Notes under the pieces: model-generated | Told to the model about the DNA's origin: nothing | What the model saw: the letters and a program-made list of their open reading frames with translations, nothing else | Database searches by the model: none | Shown: positions 7,432-13,158 of the stretch, piece by piece | Numbering within the stretch: position 1 is the first letter of the stretch | How the letters are laid out: every line of letters starts with the position of its first letter | NCBI GenBank assembly: GCA_964474355.1 | Contig: CAYYSY010000237.1 | Location: forward strand, 1 to 13,158 | Length of the DNA stretch: 13,158 nt | Direction: 5' to 3' | Source of the DNA: CAYYSY01 sp964474355 | GTDB lineage: Bacteria; Myxococcota_A; UBA9160; UBA4427 | Program-made: the position numbers and the translations under genes

Positions 7432-9408
7432 ATGAAGCCCGACCCGACGCGCCTGCTCGCCTCGTGCGCGCTGCTGCTCGCGACCGTCGCCTGCGGTCAG
7501 CAGCTGCCGCCCCGCACCGACGAGCCGAGCGATGCACCGATCTTCCCCGATGACCCTCCGCCCCCGCACGTCGCGTGTGCGAGCCGCGATGCGAATCGGC
7601 AGCCCTTCTTCGGCGACACCCACGTCCACACCGCGTACTCGTTCGACGCCAGCGCCCAGGACACGCGCAACGCTCCCTTCGACGCCTACCGCTTCGCGAA
7701 GGGTGAGCGGCTCGGGCTCCAGCCCTATGACGCCGACGGCAATCCTTTGCGCACGATGCAGCTCGACCGGCCGCTCGACTTCGTCGCCGTCACCGACCAC
7801 GCCGAGCTGCTCGGCGAGGTCGACGTCTGCATGCACGAGGGTCGCGACGGCTTCTCGAATCCGGTCTGCTGGATCCACCGCAACTGGCCGGCGCTGGGCT
7901 TCCAGCTGATCTCCGGCCGCACGCTGGTGCAGAAGACGCGCTGGGGTCTCTGCGGCGAGAACGGCAAGGAGTGCGTCGGGCAGGCCGCGAATGTGTGGCT
8001 CGAGGTCCAACGCGCGGCCGAGCAGGCGTACGACCGGAACGACACCTGCTCGTTCACGAGCTTCGTCGGCTACGAGTGGACCGCCACCGTCGGCGAGGGC
8101 CAGAACCTGCATCGCAACGTCATCTTCGAGAGCCACGCCGTGCCCGACCGAGCGATCAGCTGGGTCGACGCGCAGTCGGCGTTCGAGCTCTGGCAGAAGC
8201 TGCAGGCCGAGTGCATCGACGGCGTCACGGGCTGCGACGTGCTGACGATCCCGCACAACTCGAACCTGTCCGGCGGGCTGATGTTCGAGAGCGCGAAGGT
8301 CGACCAGCCGGGCGACACCGGGCCTGCGGTCGATGCCGATGAGGCCCGGCTTCGCGCGCGCTGGGAGCCGCTCGTCGAGATCATGCAGCACAAGGGCGAC
8401 AGCGAGTGCAACGTCGTGCCCGACCGCAGCGACGAGCACTGCGGCTTCGAGAAGCTGCCCTATGACCGCTTCGGAGCGAAATTCTCCGACTACGGGACGC
8501 ACCAGCTGCCGTCGAGCAAGAGCCACGTGCGCGACGGGCTCGGCCGCGGCCTCCAGCAGCTTCAGGAGCTCGGCGTGAACGGGCTCAAGTTCGGCATCGT
8601 CGGCGCGACCGACACCCACATTGCAGCACCCGGACTCACCAGCGAGGTCGACCATCCCGGCCACGGCGGCGCGGGCATGGGCCAGGGCGAGGGCCTCGCC
8701 GTCGGCTTTCCCGACGACCTCGAGTTCGGGCCGGGCGGACTCTCGGTGCTCTGGGCCGAGGAGAACACCCGCGAGTCGCTCTTCGCGGCGATGATGCGCC
8801 GGGAGGCCTACGGCACGAGCGGCAGCCGCCCCATCGTCCGGCTCTTCGGGGGCTGGGGCTACGACGCCGGGCTCTGCGGCGATTCGGGCTTCGTCGAGAC
8901 GGGCTACGCCGCGGGCGTGCCCATGGGCGGCGATCTCACCGCGCGCCCCGACGACGCGGCGGCGCCGCGCTTCGCGTTTCGTGCACTCGGCGACGCCGGC
9001 ACGTCCGAGGTGCCGGGCACGCCGCTGCAACGGCTGCAGATCGTGAAGGTCTGGGTCGAGGGCGGCGCGGTGAAGGAGAAGGTCTACGACGTGGCCGGCG
9101 GCGAGAACGGCGCGAGCGTCGACCTCGATACGTGCGAGCCGAAGGGCGTGGGCGCCGCGGAGCTCTGCACGGTGTGGACCGACCCCGAGTTCGACCCCGC
9201 CGTGCCGGCGCTCTGGTACGGACGCGTGCTCGAGAACCCGACCTGCCGCTGGAGCCAGCACGTCTGCAACGCGGCCGGCATCGACTGCAGCGATCCGGGG
9301 AGCGTGCCCGAGGCGCTCGAAGCCTGCTGCAGCGACGCCCACCGCGAGGTGGCGAGCCAGCAGGAGCGCGCCTGGACCTCGCCCATCTGGTACACGCCCG
9401 CCAGCTGA
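7432..9408 (+). CDS. DUF3604 domain-containing putative lipoprotein
   Basis: This 658-residue exported protein spans the full DUF3604 family (PF12228), related to PHP-type metal-dependent hydrolases; its reaction is not established. The N-terminus has an Arg, a hydrophobic stretch and C21 in LLATVAC, a plausible but imperfect lipobox (Thr at -3). Candidate metal ligands are in GDTHVHTAYSFDA (61-73), VAVTDHAE (118-125), TIPHNSN (272-278) and GATDTHIA (391-398). It is Cys-rich (for example C133, C146, C174, C181, C206, C261, C268), suggesting disulfides after export. The start ATG has AGGAG at 7418-7422, 9 nt upstream. It lies 113 bp after the sulfatase-fold gene on the same strand, so the two may be co-expressed and act on one extracellular or membrane substrate. 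Confidence 0.9.
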   Translation: MKPDPTRLLASCALLLATVACGQQLPPRTDEPSDAPIFPDDPPPPHVACASRDANRQPFFGDTHVHTAYSFDASAQDTRNAPFDAYRFAKGERLGLQPYDADGNPLRTMQLDRPLDFVAVTDHAELLGEVDVCMHEGRDGFSNPVCWIHRNWPALGFQLISGRTLVQKTRWGLCGENGKECVGQAANVWLEVQRAAEQAYDRNDTCSFTSFVGYEWTATVGEGQNLHRNVIFESHAVPDRAISWVDAQSAFELWQKLQAECIDGVTGCDVLTIPHNSNLSGGLMFESAKVDQPGDTGPAVDADEARLRARWEPLVEIMQHKGDSECNVVPDRSDEHCGFEKLPYDRFGAKFSDYGTHQLPSSKSHVRDGLGRGLQQLQELGVNGLKFGIVGATDTHIAAPGLTSEVDHPGHGGAGMGQGEGLAVGFPDDLEFGPGGLSVLWAEENTRESLFAAMMRREAYGTSGSRPIVRLFGGWGYDAGLCGDSGFVETGYAAGVPMGGDLTARPDDAAAPRFAFRALGDAGTSEVPGTPLQRLQIVKVWVEGGAVKEKVYDVAGGENGASVDLDTCEPKGVGAAELCTVWTDPEFDPAVPALWYGRVLENPTCRWSQHVCNAAGIDCSDPGSVPEALEACCSDAHREVASQQERAWTSPIWYTPAS

Positions 9409-9657
9409 CGCACCGAGGCCACGGGCACTGGGCGAGGCGCTGGAGACACGGCCGCAGCGGCACTCGACGGTGTCACTCCACGCACAGGTGATGGCGGCTC
9501 ATCCACCGGCAGCTCCACATCGTCGACGCGCAACTCGCACGCAACTGGGCTGTGCACCGACTCCGGTCCCCTCCTCAAGACGCCCCATTGGAGACCCGAT
9601 GTCGTCTGCAGGGGTTCGTCTGCCCGAGTAGGCAGGCAGAGCCTCGGACGTGCAACG
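9409..9657 (+). other. Intergenic leader before the histidine kinase
   Basis: This 249-bp spacer shows no convincing gene. A short stem can form from CTGCC (9620-9624) and GGCAG (9631-9635), about 22 nt before the kinase ATG, with an overlapping alternative pairing TCTGCC/GGCAGA (9619-9640). It could affect translation initiation, but it is short enough to arise by chance. The kinase start has only a weak CGGACG-like ribosome binding site. Confidence 0.3.
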
Positions 9658-11730
9658 ATGATGGTCGAAATCCTTCTCCTGACACTGATCGGCGCGGCCT
9701 TCATGGCCGCGGGCATCCGGGTCCTCAACCACGAGGCCGACCCGGCGATCCGCAACTGGACCATCGGCTGGGTGGCGTTCATCGCCGCAGGCCTGCTCGG
9801 GCGCATCATCGAGGGCGCGCCCGATGCCCCCATGCACCTGCCGCTCTTCCTCGCGTACGTCACGTCGAGCGCGGCGCCGCTCTTCTTCCTGTTCGGCGCA
9901 TTCGCCCTCGTTCGCTGGCAGCACCCCTCGTGGGTCGCGCCGATGGCAGCGATGATCGTCGCCGCCCGCGCCTTCTCGGGTGTCCTCGGCGATCGGGTCA
10001 CCGCCGAGCTGCTCAGCATTCCGGTCGAGGTCGGATCGAATCTCGGCGCGGCCTACCTCGTGTGGCGATGGTCGCGGCACACCGGGCGGCCTTACGATCA
10101 GATGGCGCTGGTCTGGGCCCATGTACTCATGGGTCTCGCCGAGGCCCTCATGGCCGCGACGTTCATGCAGGGGTGGGATCGCCAGGCGTCGAAGCTGCTG
10201 CTCTCCGCCGCCACGGTGGGCCTGGCCGGCACTCAGATCATCGTCGTGCTGCGCCTCAGCAGCGATCGTGTCGACGAAGCGATCGGGGATCGCGAGCGCG
10301 ACCTCGCCCTCCTGCGGGACCTCGCCCATCTCGGCACGCGCCACTCGGCCGGGCCGCCACTCATGCAGGAGGCGGCGCAGCTGCTGGGCGACCGCCTGTC
10401 CGTCGACTGGGTGGGGTTCTGGCGCTGGTCCACGGCGGGTGGGCGCTGGGTGGCGAGCGAGGCGAGCGGCGTGCCCGCGGAGGTGTGCGCGCAGGTGCAG
10501 ATGCTGGCGCTTCGCATCGACGACATCGCGTCGCAGCCGGGAGGCGCCGCGCCACCGAACCTGATCGAGCTGGCCGAGGGCTGCGATGCCTTCGAAGAAG
10601 ACGACTGTGCGCTGATTCCGCTCGAGTGGCAGGGCGAGGTGCTCGGTGTGATGGGCATGGGCCGGCTTTCGAAGAAGCCGCTCGCTGCGAACGTGCGCAG
10701 CGTGCTCCCGATCCTCGCGGGCGAGCTCTCGCTGTCGCTGCGTCACGTACTGTCGATCCAGCAGCGCGATCGCGCCAATCTCGCTCTGCTGCGCGAGCGA
10801 CGAAAGCTCGCGGGTGTCATCGAGACCGCGCCGATGGGTCTGCTCGTCACGACTGCCGATGGCCAGATCGAGCTCATGAACGCCGCGGCCGCGGATCACG
10901 CCGGCTGCGAGGAGCCCGAGCGCTTCGTCGGCGGCTCGATGATCCGCTTCCTCGAAGACCTGCTCACGCGCATCGCAGACCCGGACGAGTTCGTCGAGAA
11001 AGTGCGGCACGAGACCGACTCGCATGGCGTCATGCGCGACGTCGAGGTCGAGGTACTCCGGCCCGACCCCGCCATGCTGCTGCTCTTCTCCAGCCGGGTC
11101 CACGACGACGAGGGTCGTGTGACCGCCCACATCTGGGCATCTCACGACGTGACGCCGGAGCGCGCGCTCGGCGATCAGCTGCGGCACGCGCAGAAGCTCG
11201 AGACCCTCGGCACGCTCAGCGGCGGCATCGCGCACGATTTCAACAACCAGCTCGCCGTCATTCTCGGCAACGTGCGCTTCGCGAAGGACACCCTCGAAGA
11301 CGAGGCCATCGTGCTCGCGGACGTCGACGAGGCGCTGTCCGACCTCGAGCGCGCGGCGGATCACTGCGCTCAGCTCACAAAATCGCTGCTCTCGTTCGCA
11401 CGCCGGGCGCCTGTGACCCTCGACCCGGTCGGTCCCAATCAGCTCGTGAACGATCTCGGCGAGCTGCTGCGACCGCTGCTGCCGGCCTCGATCGGGCTCG
11501 ACTGCCGGGCCGAGCCCGACCTGCCCTCGATCATGGCCGACGGTGCGCAGCTGCAGCAGGTGCTCGTGAATCTCGCGCTGAACGCGCGCGACGCCATCCA
11601 GGAGCACGGCGAGATCAGCATTCGCGCGCGGATCGACGACCTCGGCCTCGAGCACGTACGGCGCCATGGCGTCGGCCGACCCGGGCGGCATCTGATGTTC
11701 GGAGTGAGCGACACCGGACACGGCCTCTAG
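9658..11730 (+). CDS. Hybrid sensor histidine kinase, N-terminal part (7TM-GAF-PAS-HisKA-partial HATPase), ends at in-frame TAG
   Basis: This is the first 690 residues of what should be an 892-residue membrane hybrid kinase. About seven hydrophobic segments (3-20, 34-50, 60-85, 90-110, 118-136, 149-170, 180-199) form the sensor. A GAF-like domain (about 218-365) and a PAS domain (about 383-500) follow. The NtrB-type H-box LSGGIAHDFNN carries phospho-accepting H526. The N-box is QQVLVNLALNARDAI (633-647) and the G1 box is DTGHGL (685-690). The next codon is TAG. Translation beyond it continues perfectly as AETLGRIFEPFYTTK and then G2 (GTGLGL). A protein ending here lacks the F- and G2-boxes, so it should not bind ATP properly or signal. 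The cause may be a nonsense mutation, a sequencing error or amber readthrough. The start is ATG 9658 or 9661. Confidence 0.85.
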   Translation: MMVEILLLTLIGAAFMAAGIRVLNHEADPAIRNWTIGWVAFIAAGLLGRIIEGAPDAPMHLPLFLAYVTSSAAPLFFLFGAFALVRWQHPSWVAPMAAMIVAARAFSGVLGDRVTAELLSIPVEVGSNLGAAYLVWRWSRHTGRPYDQMALVWAHVLMGLAEALMAATFMQGWDRQASKLLLSAATVGLAGTQIIVVLRLSSDRVDEAIGDRERDLALLRDLAHLGTRHSAGPPLMQEAAQLLGDRLSVDWVGFWRWSTAGGRWVASEASGVPAEVCAQVQMLALRIDDIASQPGGAAPPNLIELAEGCDAFEEDDCALIPLEWQGEVLGVMGMGRLSKKPLAANVRSVLPILAGELSLSLRHVLSIQQRDRANLALLRERRKLAGVIETAPMGLLVTTADGQIELMNAAAADHAGCEEPERFVGGSMIRFLEDLLTRIADPDEFVEKVRHETDSHGVMRDVEVEVLRPDPAMLLLFSSRVHDDEGRVTAHIWASHDVTPERALGDQLRHAQKLETLGTLSGGIAHDFNNQLAVILGNVRFAKDTLEDEAIVLADVDEALSDLERAADHCAQLTKSLLSFARRAPVTLDPVGPNQLVNDLGELLRPLLPASIGLDCRAEPDLPSIMADGAQLQQVLVNLALNARDAIQEHGEISIRARIDDLGLEHVRRHGVGRPGRHLMFGVSDTGHGL
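11728..11730 (+). other. In-frame amber codon inside the HATPase domain
   Basis: TAG falls directly between the G1 box (DTGHGL) and AETLGRIFEPFYTTK. The frame neither shifts nor degenerates on either side. The codon sits in a perfect inverted repeat, CGGCCT-CT-AGGCCG (11721-11734), with A11729 and G11730 in the right arm. Family members usually have a sense codon (often Ser, Asp, Thr or Pro) just after this motif. Confidence 0.9.
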
Positions 11731-12336
11731 GCCGAGACCCTCGGGCGCATCTTCGAGCCCTTCTACACGACGAAGCCCGTAGGCAAGGGCACCGGGCTCG
11801 GGCTCGCCATCGTGCATGGCGTCGTGACGGCCCATGATGGCTGGATCGAGGTCGACAGCGAGCCCGGTCAGGGCACGGCGTTCCGGATCTACCTGCCCGT
11901 CGGCGGCGAAGAAGAAGAGACGGCCGACGAGCCGCTCGACACCCGGGACGTCATCGCCCTCGCGACGGTCGCGGGCCACCGCGACCGCATCCTCGTTGCC
12001 GACGACGACGACGCCGTGCGCAGCATCCTCGTCCGCGCCCTCGAGGCCCGCGGCTTCGAGGTCGAGGCGGCCGTCGACGGCGAGGACGCCGTCAAGCTGT
12101 TCGCCGAAGACGCCGACGGCTTCGCCGCCGTCATCCTCGATTGGAGCATGCCTGGGCTGCAGGGACCGCAGGCGGCCGAGGAGATCCTGCGCATCGCCCC
12201 CGACGTGCCGATCCTCGTGGCCACTGGCCACGGCGCGATCGAGGCCGAGCGCGATCTGGAGATCATCGCGAAGCCCTTCGACATGGACTTCCTGGCCGCT
12301 CGCGTGCGGGCTCGGATCGATGGGGTTGCGGGGTAG
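11731..12336 (+). pseudogene. Hybrid histidine kinase, C-terminal remainder (HATPase F/G2 boxes and receiver domain)
   Basis: This stretch is in the same frame as the kinase and separated from it only by the TAG. It encodes RIFEPFYTTK (about 696-705 of the full frame), the G2 box GTGLGLAIVHG (711-721) and the terminal HATPase strand ending near RIYLPVGG. After an acidic linker (752-764) comes a complete receiver domain. Its acidic pair is D782/D783, the phospho-acceptor is D828 in VILDWSMPG, and T857 and K872 (IIAKPF) complete the site. No ribosome binding site is visible for an independent start; GTG at 11812 is the first possible one and would cut the HATPase fold. I read it as the other half of one gene, translated only by readthrough or if the stop is an error. 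Full gene: 9658-12336. Confidence 0.8.
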
Positions 12337-12341
12337 GGCGA

Positions 12342-12365
12342 GTTGCTTCGCGGGTTGCTTCGCGG
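12342..12365 (+). repeat. Tandem 12-bp repeat after the kinase stop codon
   Basis: GTTGCTTCGCGG occurs at 12342-12353 and again at 12354-12365, immediately after the kinase stop, followed by the related GGTTGGTTGCTCGGG. It corresponds in reverse complement to the CAACCAG...CCGCGAACC tails of the repeats at 61-81 and 141-161, so it is the outer edge of the dispersed repeat family. Confidence 0.75.
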
Positions 12366-12377
12366 GGTTGGTTGCTC

Positions 12378-12437
12378 GGGTCGGGATTTCGGGGTGTCGT
12401 CCTCACCTTACGGGCAGCTGCGGGTCGGTACACCGGC
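12378..12437 (-). repeat. Outer arm, left
   Basis: In reverse complement this reads GCCGGTGTACCGACC and then GTAAGGTGAGGACGACACC and the CCCCGAAATCCCGACCC core. It pairs with 12851-12910 with six mismatches and is 57 of 60 identical to window positions 1-60. It begins 41 nt after the kinase stop. Confidence 0.85.
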
Positions 12438-12479
12438 GTCTCCGCACATCGCCGAGTCCGTTGCAGCGACAAAGCTGCC

Positions 12480-12512
12480 CTCCAAGTTCCGGGCGACACC
12501 CCGAAATCCCGA
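12480..12512 (+). repeat. Middle arm, left
   Basis: It starts CTCCAAGTTCCGGGCGACAC and ends with the CCCCGAAATCCCGA core. It pairs with 12777-12809 with one mismatch (12505/12784). A weaker relative lies at 111-138. Confidence 0.85.
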
Positions 12513-12520
12513 GATACACG

Positions 12521-12537
12521 CACCCGCTTCGCGGGTG
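12521..12537 (+). other. Stem-loop CACCCGC-TTC-GCGGGTG
   Basis: A perfect 7-bp stem with a 3-nt loop lies between the middle and inner left arms. It has no T-tract, so it is not a standard intrinsic terminator by itself. Confidence 0.5.
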
Positions 12538-12577
12538 TCGTGCAGAGTGCCCACACACTCTCTTGTTTCGAAACATC

Positions 12578-12603
12578 GACCCTCGGCTTCAACGCCTCGT
12601 GTC
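12578..12603 (+). repeat. Inner arm, left
   Basis: The 26 nt (GACCCTCGGCTTCAACGCCT and following) are perfectly complementary to 12685-12710. This is the only perfect pair in the nested structure. Confidence 0.9.
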
Positions 12604-12684
12604 GATCCCAGAACGTCCTCCGGGTCGGGGTAGGTGGCGAGCTTCTTCGGGCTGCGTTGCATGCTCGGGCGCCGCAATGCGACG

Positions 12685-12710
12685 GACACGAGGCGTTGAA
12701 GCCGAGGGTC
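12685..12710 (-). repeat. Inner arm, right
   Basis: This is the exact reverse complement of 12578-12603. The 81-nt loop between them contains a smaller stem, GCGTTGC (12654-12660) with GCAATGC (12674-12680), including one G-T pair. Confidence 0.9.
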
Positions 12711-12776
12711 CTTCTCCCAAAAAGGAGGGGGTGAGCTCTTCCTCCCTCCGGTGCGCGCGGCTGGGAGTCCCCTCCT

Positions 12777-12809
12777 TCGGGATCTCGGGGTGTCGCCCGG
12801 AACTTGGAG
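12777..12809 (-). repeat. Middle arm, right
   Basis: Reverse complement of 12480-12512 with one mismatch. It carries the core as TCGGGATCTCGGGG on the plus strand. The preceding 12711-12776 is rich in purine and pyrimidine runs (such as CTCCCAAAAAGGAGGGGG) and shows no partner in the left half. Confidence 0.85.
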
Positions 12810-12850
12810 CGCGGCTCTGTCGACCTGCCAGCCCGGCGCTCGCCAGAGAA

Positions 12851-12910
12851 GCCGGTGTACCGACCTGTAGCCGCGCGTAAGGTGAGGACGACACCCCGAA
12901 AACGCGACCC
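12851..12910 (+). repeat. Outer arm, right
   Basis: It pairs with 12378-12437 (54 of 60) and has the same orientation as window positions 1-60 (53 of 60). It ends 10 nt before the stop codon of the minus-strand molybdoenzyme gene. Relative to the gene that ends beside each outer arm here, the element has the same orientation. Confidence 0.85.
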
Positions 12911-12920
12911 TGACTGCCAG

Positions 12921-13158
12921 CTACGCGCCGCCTCCGCCCGAGGTGCCCGCGTGATCCGGAGCCTTATTCAAGGTGATGGCGGCGAACTTGAATTCGGGGA
13001 TCTTGCCGTCGGGGTCGAGCTCGGGGTTGGTGAGGAGGTTGGCGCCGGCTTCGCGGTAGTGGAAGGGGACGAAGACCGAGCCGGGCTGGACGCTTCGGCC
13101 GACGCGGGCGACCAGGTGGATCTCGCCGCGGCGAGAGGCGATGCGGACCCAGTCGCCG
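12921..13158 (-). CDS. Molybdopterin oxidoreductase, C-terminal fragment (formate dehydrogenase alpha-like)
   Basis: Only the last 78 codons of this minus-strand gene are in the window; the stop is TAG at 12921-12923 and the 5' part lies beyond the right edge. The fragment reads GDWVRIASRRGEIHLVARV, then PGSVFVPFHYREAGANLL, TNPELDPDGKIPEFKFAA, and a short Gly-rich tail. This matches the C-terminal molybdopterin-dinucleotide-binding domain (PF01568) of the DMSO-reductase superfamily. The PFHYREAGANLLTNPELDP segment most resembles formate dehydrogenase alpha subunits and is close to assimilatory nitrate reductases. Catalytic residues (the Mo-ligating Sec, Cys or Ser) and the Fe-S cluster region are not visible, so the substrate remains inferred. 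It converges on the histidine kinase gene across the nested inverted repeat. Confidence 0.82.
   Translation of the reverse strand, partial: GDWVRIASRRGEIHLVARVGRSVQPGSVFVPFHYREAGANLLTNPELDPDGKIPEFKFAAITLNKAPDHAGTSGGGGA

Larger units (their letters stand above)
12378..12910. repeat. Large nested inverted repeat (about 533 bp) between convergent genes
   Basis: Three arm pairs share almost the same centre (about 12644): 12378-12437 with 12851-12910 (54 of 60 paired), 12480-12512 with 12777-12809 (32 of 33) and 12578-12603 with 12685-12710 (26 of 26). The 12438-12479 and 12810-12850 segments also show weaker complementarity. The unpaired centre is 12604-12684. The element lies between the kinase stop (12336) and the molybdoenzyme stop (12921), which converge, so it may act as a bidirectional 3'-end structure. 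It could also be a miniature non-autonomous mobile element or a REP-like insertion. No transposase, clear target-site duplication or believable ORF is visible, and the 12337-12920 gap holds no gene I can support. Confidence 0.85.

Noticed and set aside
7306..9342. 678-codon minus-strand open frame opposite the DUF3604 gene
   Set aside because: Low-complexity Arg/Ala/Asp/Val-rich translation without motifs. The plus-strand frame has an exported N-terminus, a ribosome binding site and the metal-site motifs.
9499..12231. 910-codon open frame on the minus strand opposite the histidine kinase
   Set aside because: It is antisense to a frame with clear GAF, HisKA, HATPase and receiver motifs. Its own translation is rich in Arg, His, Asp and Glu with no recognisable domain, typical of antisense frames in GC-rich genes.
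11812..12336. Stand-alone response regulator gene starting at GTG 11812
   Set aside because: The first residues are the end of the kinase HATPase domain, there is no ribosome binding site, and the frame is continuous with the upstream kinase except for the TAG.
12337..12920. Short open frames across the intergenic repeats
   Set aside because: Frames appear on both strands because the DNA is GC-rich and palindromic. They have no ribosome binding sites, no domains and skewed composition, and they run through the inverted-repeat arms.

Overview
This is a high-GC, gene-dense bacterial window. It has no rRNA, tRNA, CRISPR array or recognisable transposase. The gene mix is a PAPS-type sulfotransferase, a COG3173-type APH kinase, a sulfatase-fold protein, a DUF3604 lipoprotein, an NtrB-like hybrid histidine kinase and a formate-dehydrogenase-like molybdoenzyme. 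With the GC-rich codon use, this suggests an uncultured Gram-negative, deltaproteobacterial/Myxococcota- or Binatota-like genome. That assignment is an inference from gene content and is weak.

Layout. Positions 1-221 are non-coding and carry copies of a dispersed repeat. At 222-1469 (+) lies a sulfotransferase. It is convergent with, and overlaps by 8 bp, a minus-strand block read right to left: APH-fold kinase (5313-4255), SDF-family acidic amino acid/dicarboxylate symporter (4103-2811) and MFS transporter (2805-1462). The two transporter genes are 5 bp apart and probably translationally coupled. A 112-bp divergent intergenic region (5314-5425) separates this block from a plus-strand series: a membrane-anchored sulfatase-fold protein (5426-7318), a DUF3604 putative lipoprotein (7432-9408) and a membrane-bound hybrid histidine kinase (9658-12336). 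The kinase reading frame is interrupted by one in-frame TAG at 11728-11730, between the two halves of its ATP-binding domain. The window ends in the 3' part of a minus-strand molybdopterin oxidoreductase gene (12921-13158).

Between the kinase and the molybdoenzyme (12337-12920) is non-coding DNA dominated by a nested inverted repeat of about 533 bp (12378-12910). Three pairs of arms (60, 33 and 26 nt) share nearly the same centre. The outer arm recurs at 1-60 of the window with 57 of 60 positions identical to the reverse complement of 12378-12437, so this is a repeat family and not a one-off hairpin.

How the genes may work together. The kinase plus two transporters look like a small uptake-and-activation unit for an organic acid or amino acid. 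The sulfatase-fold protein and DUF3604 protein look like a pair of exported metal-dependent hydrolases or transferases. Neither substrate can be read from sequence. The points most worth a second look are the nested palindrome and its repeat family, the amber codon that itself sits in a perfect 14-nt quasi-palindrome, and the Thr at the catalytic position of the sulfatase-fold protein.
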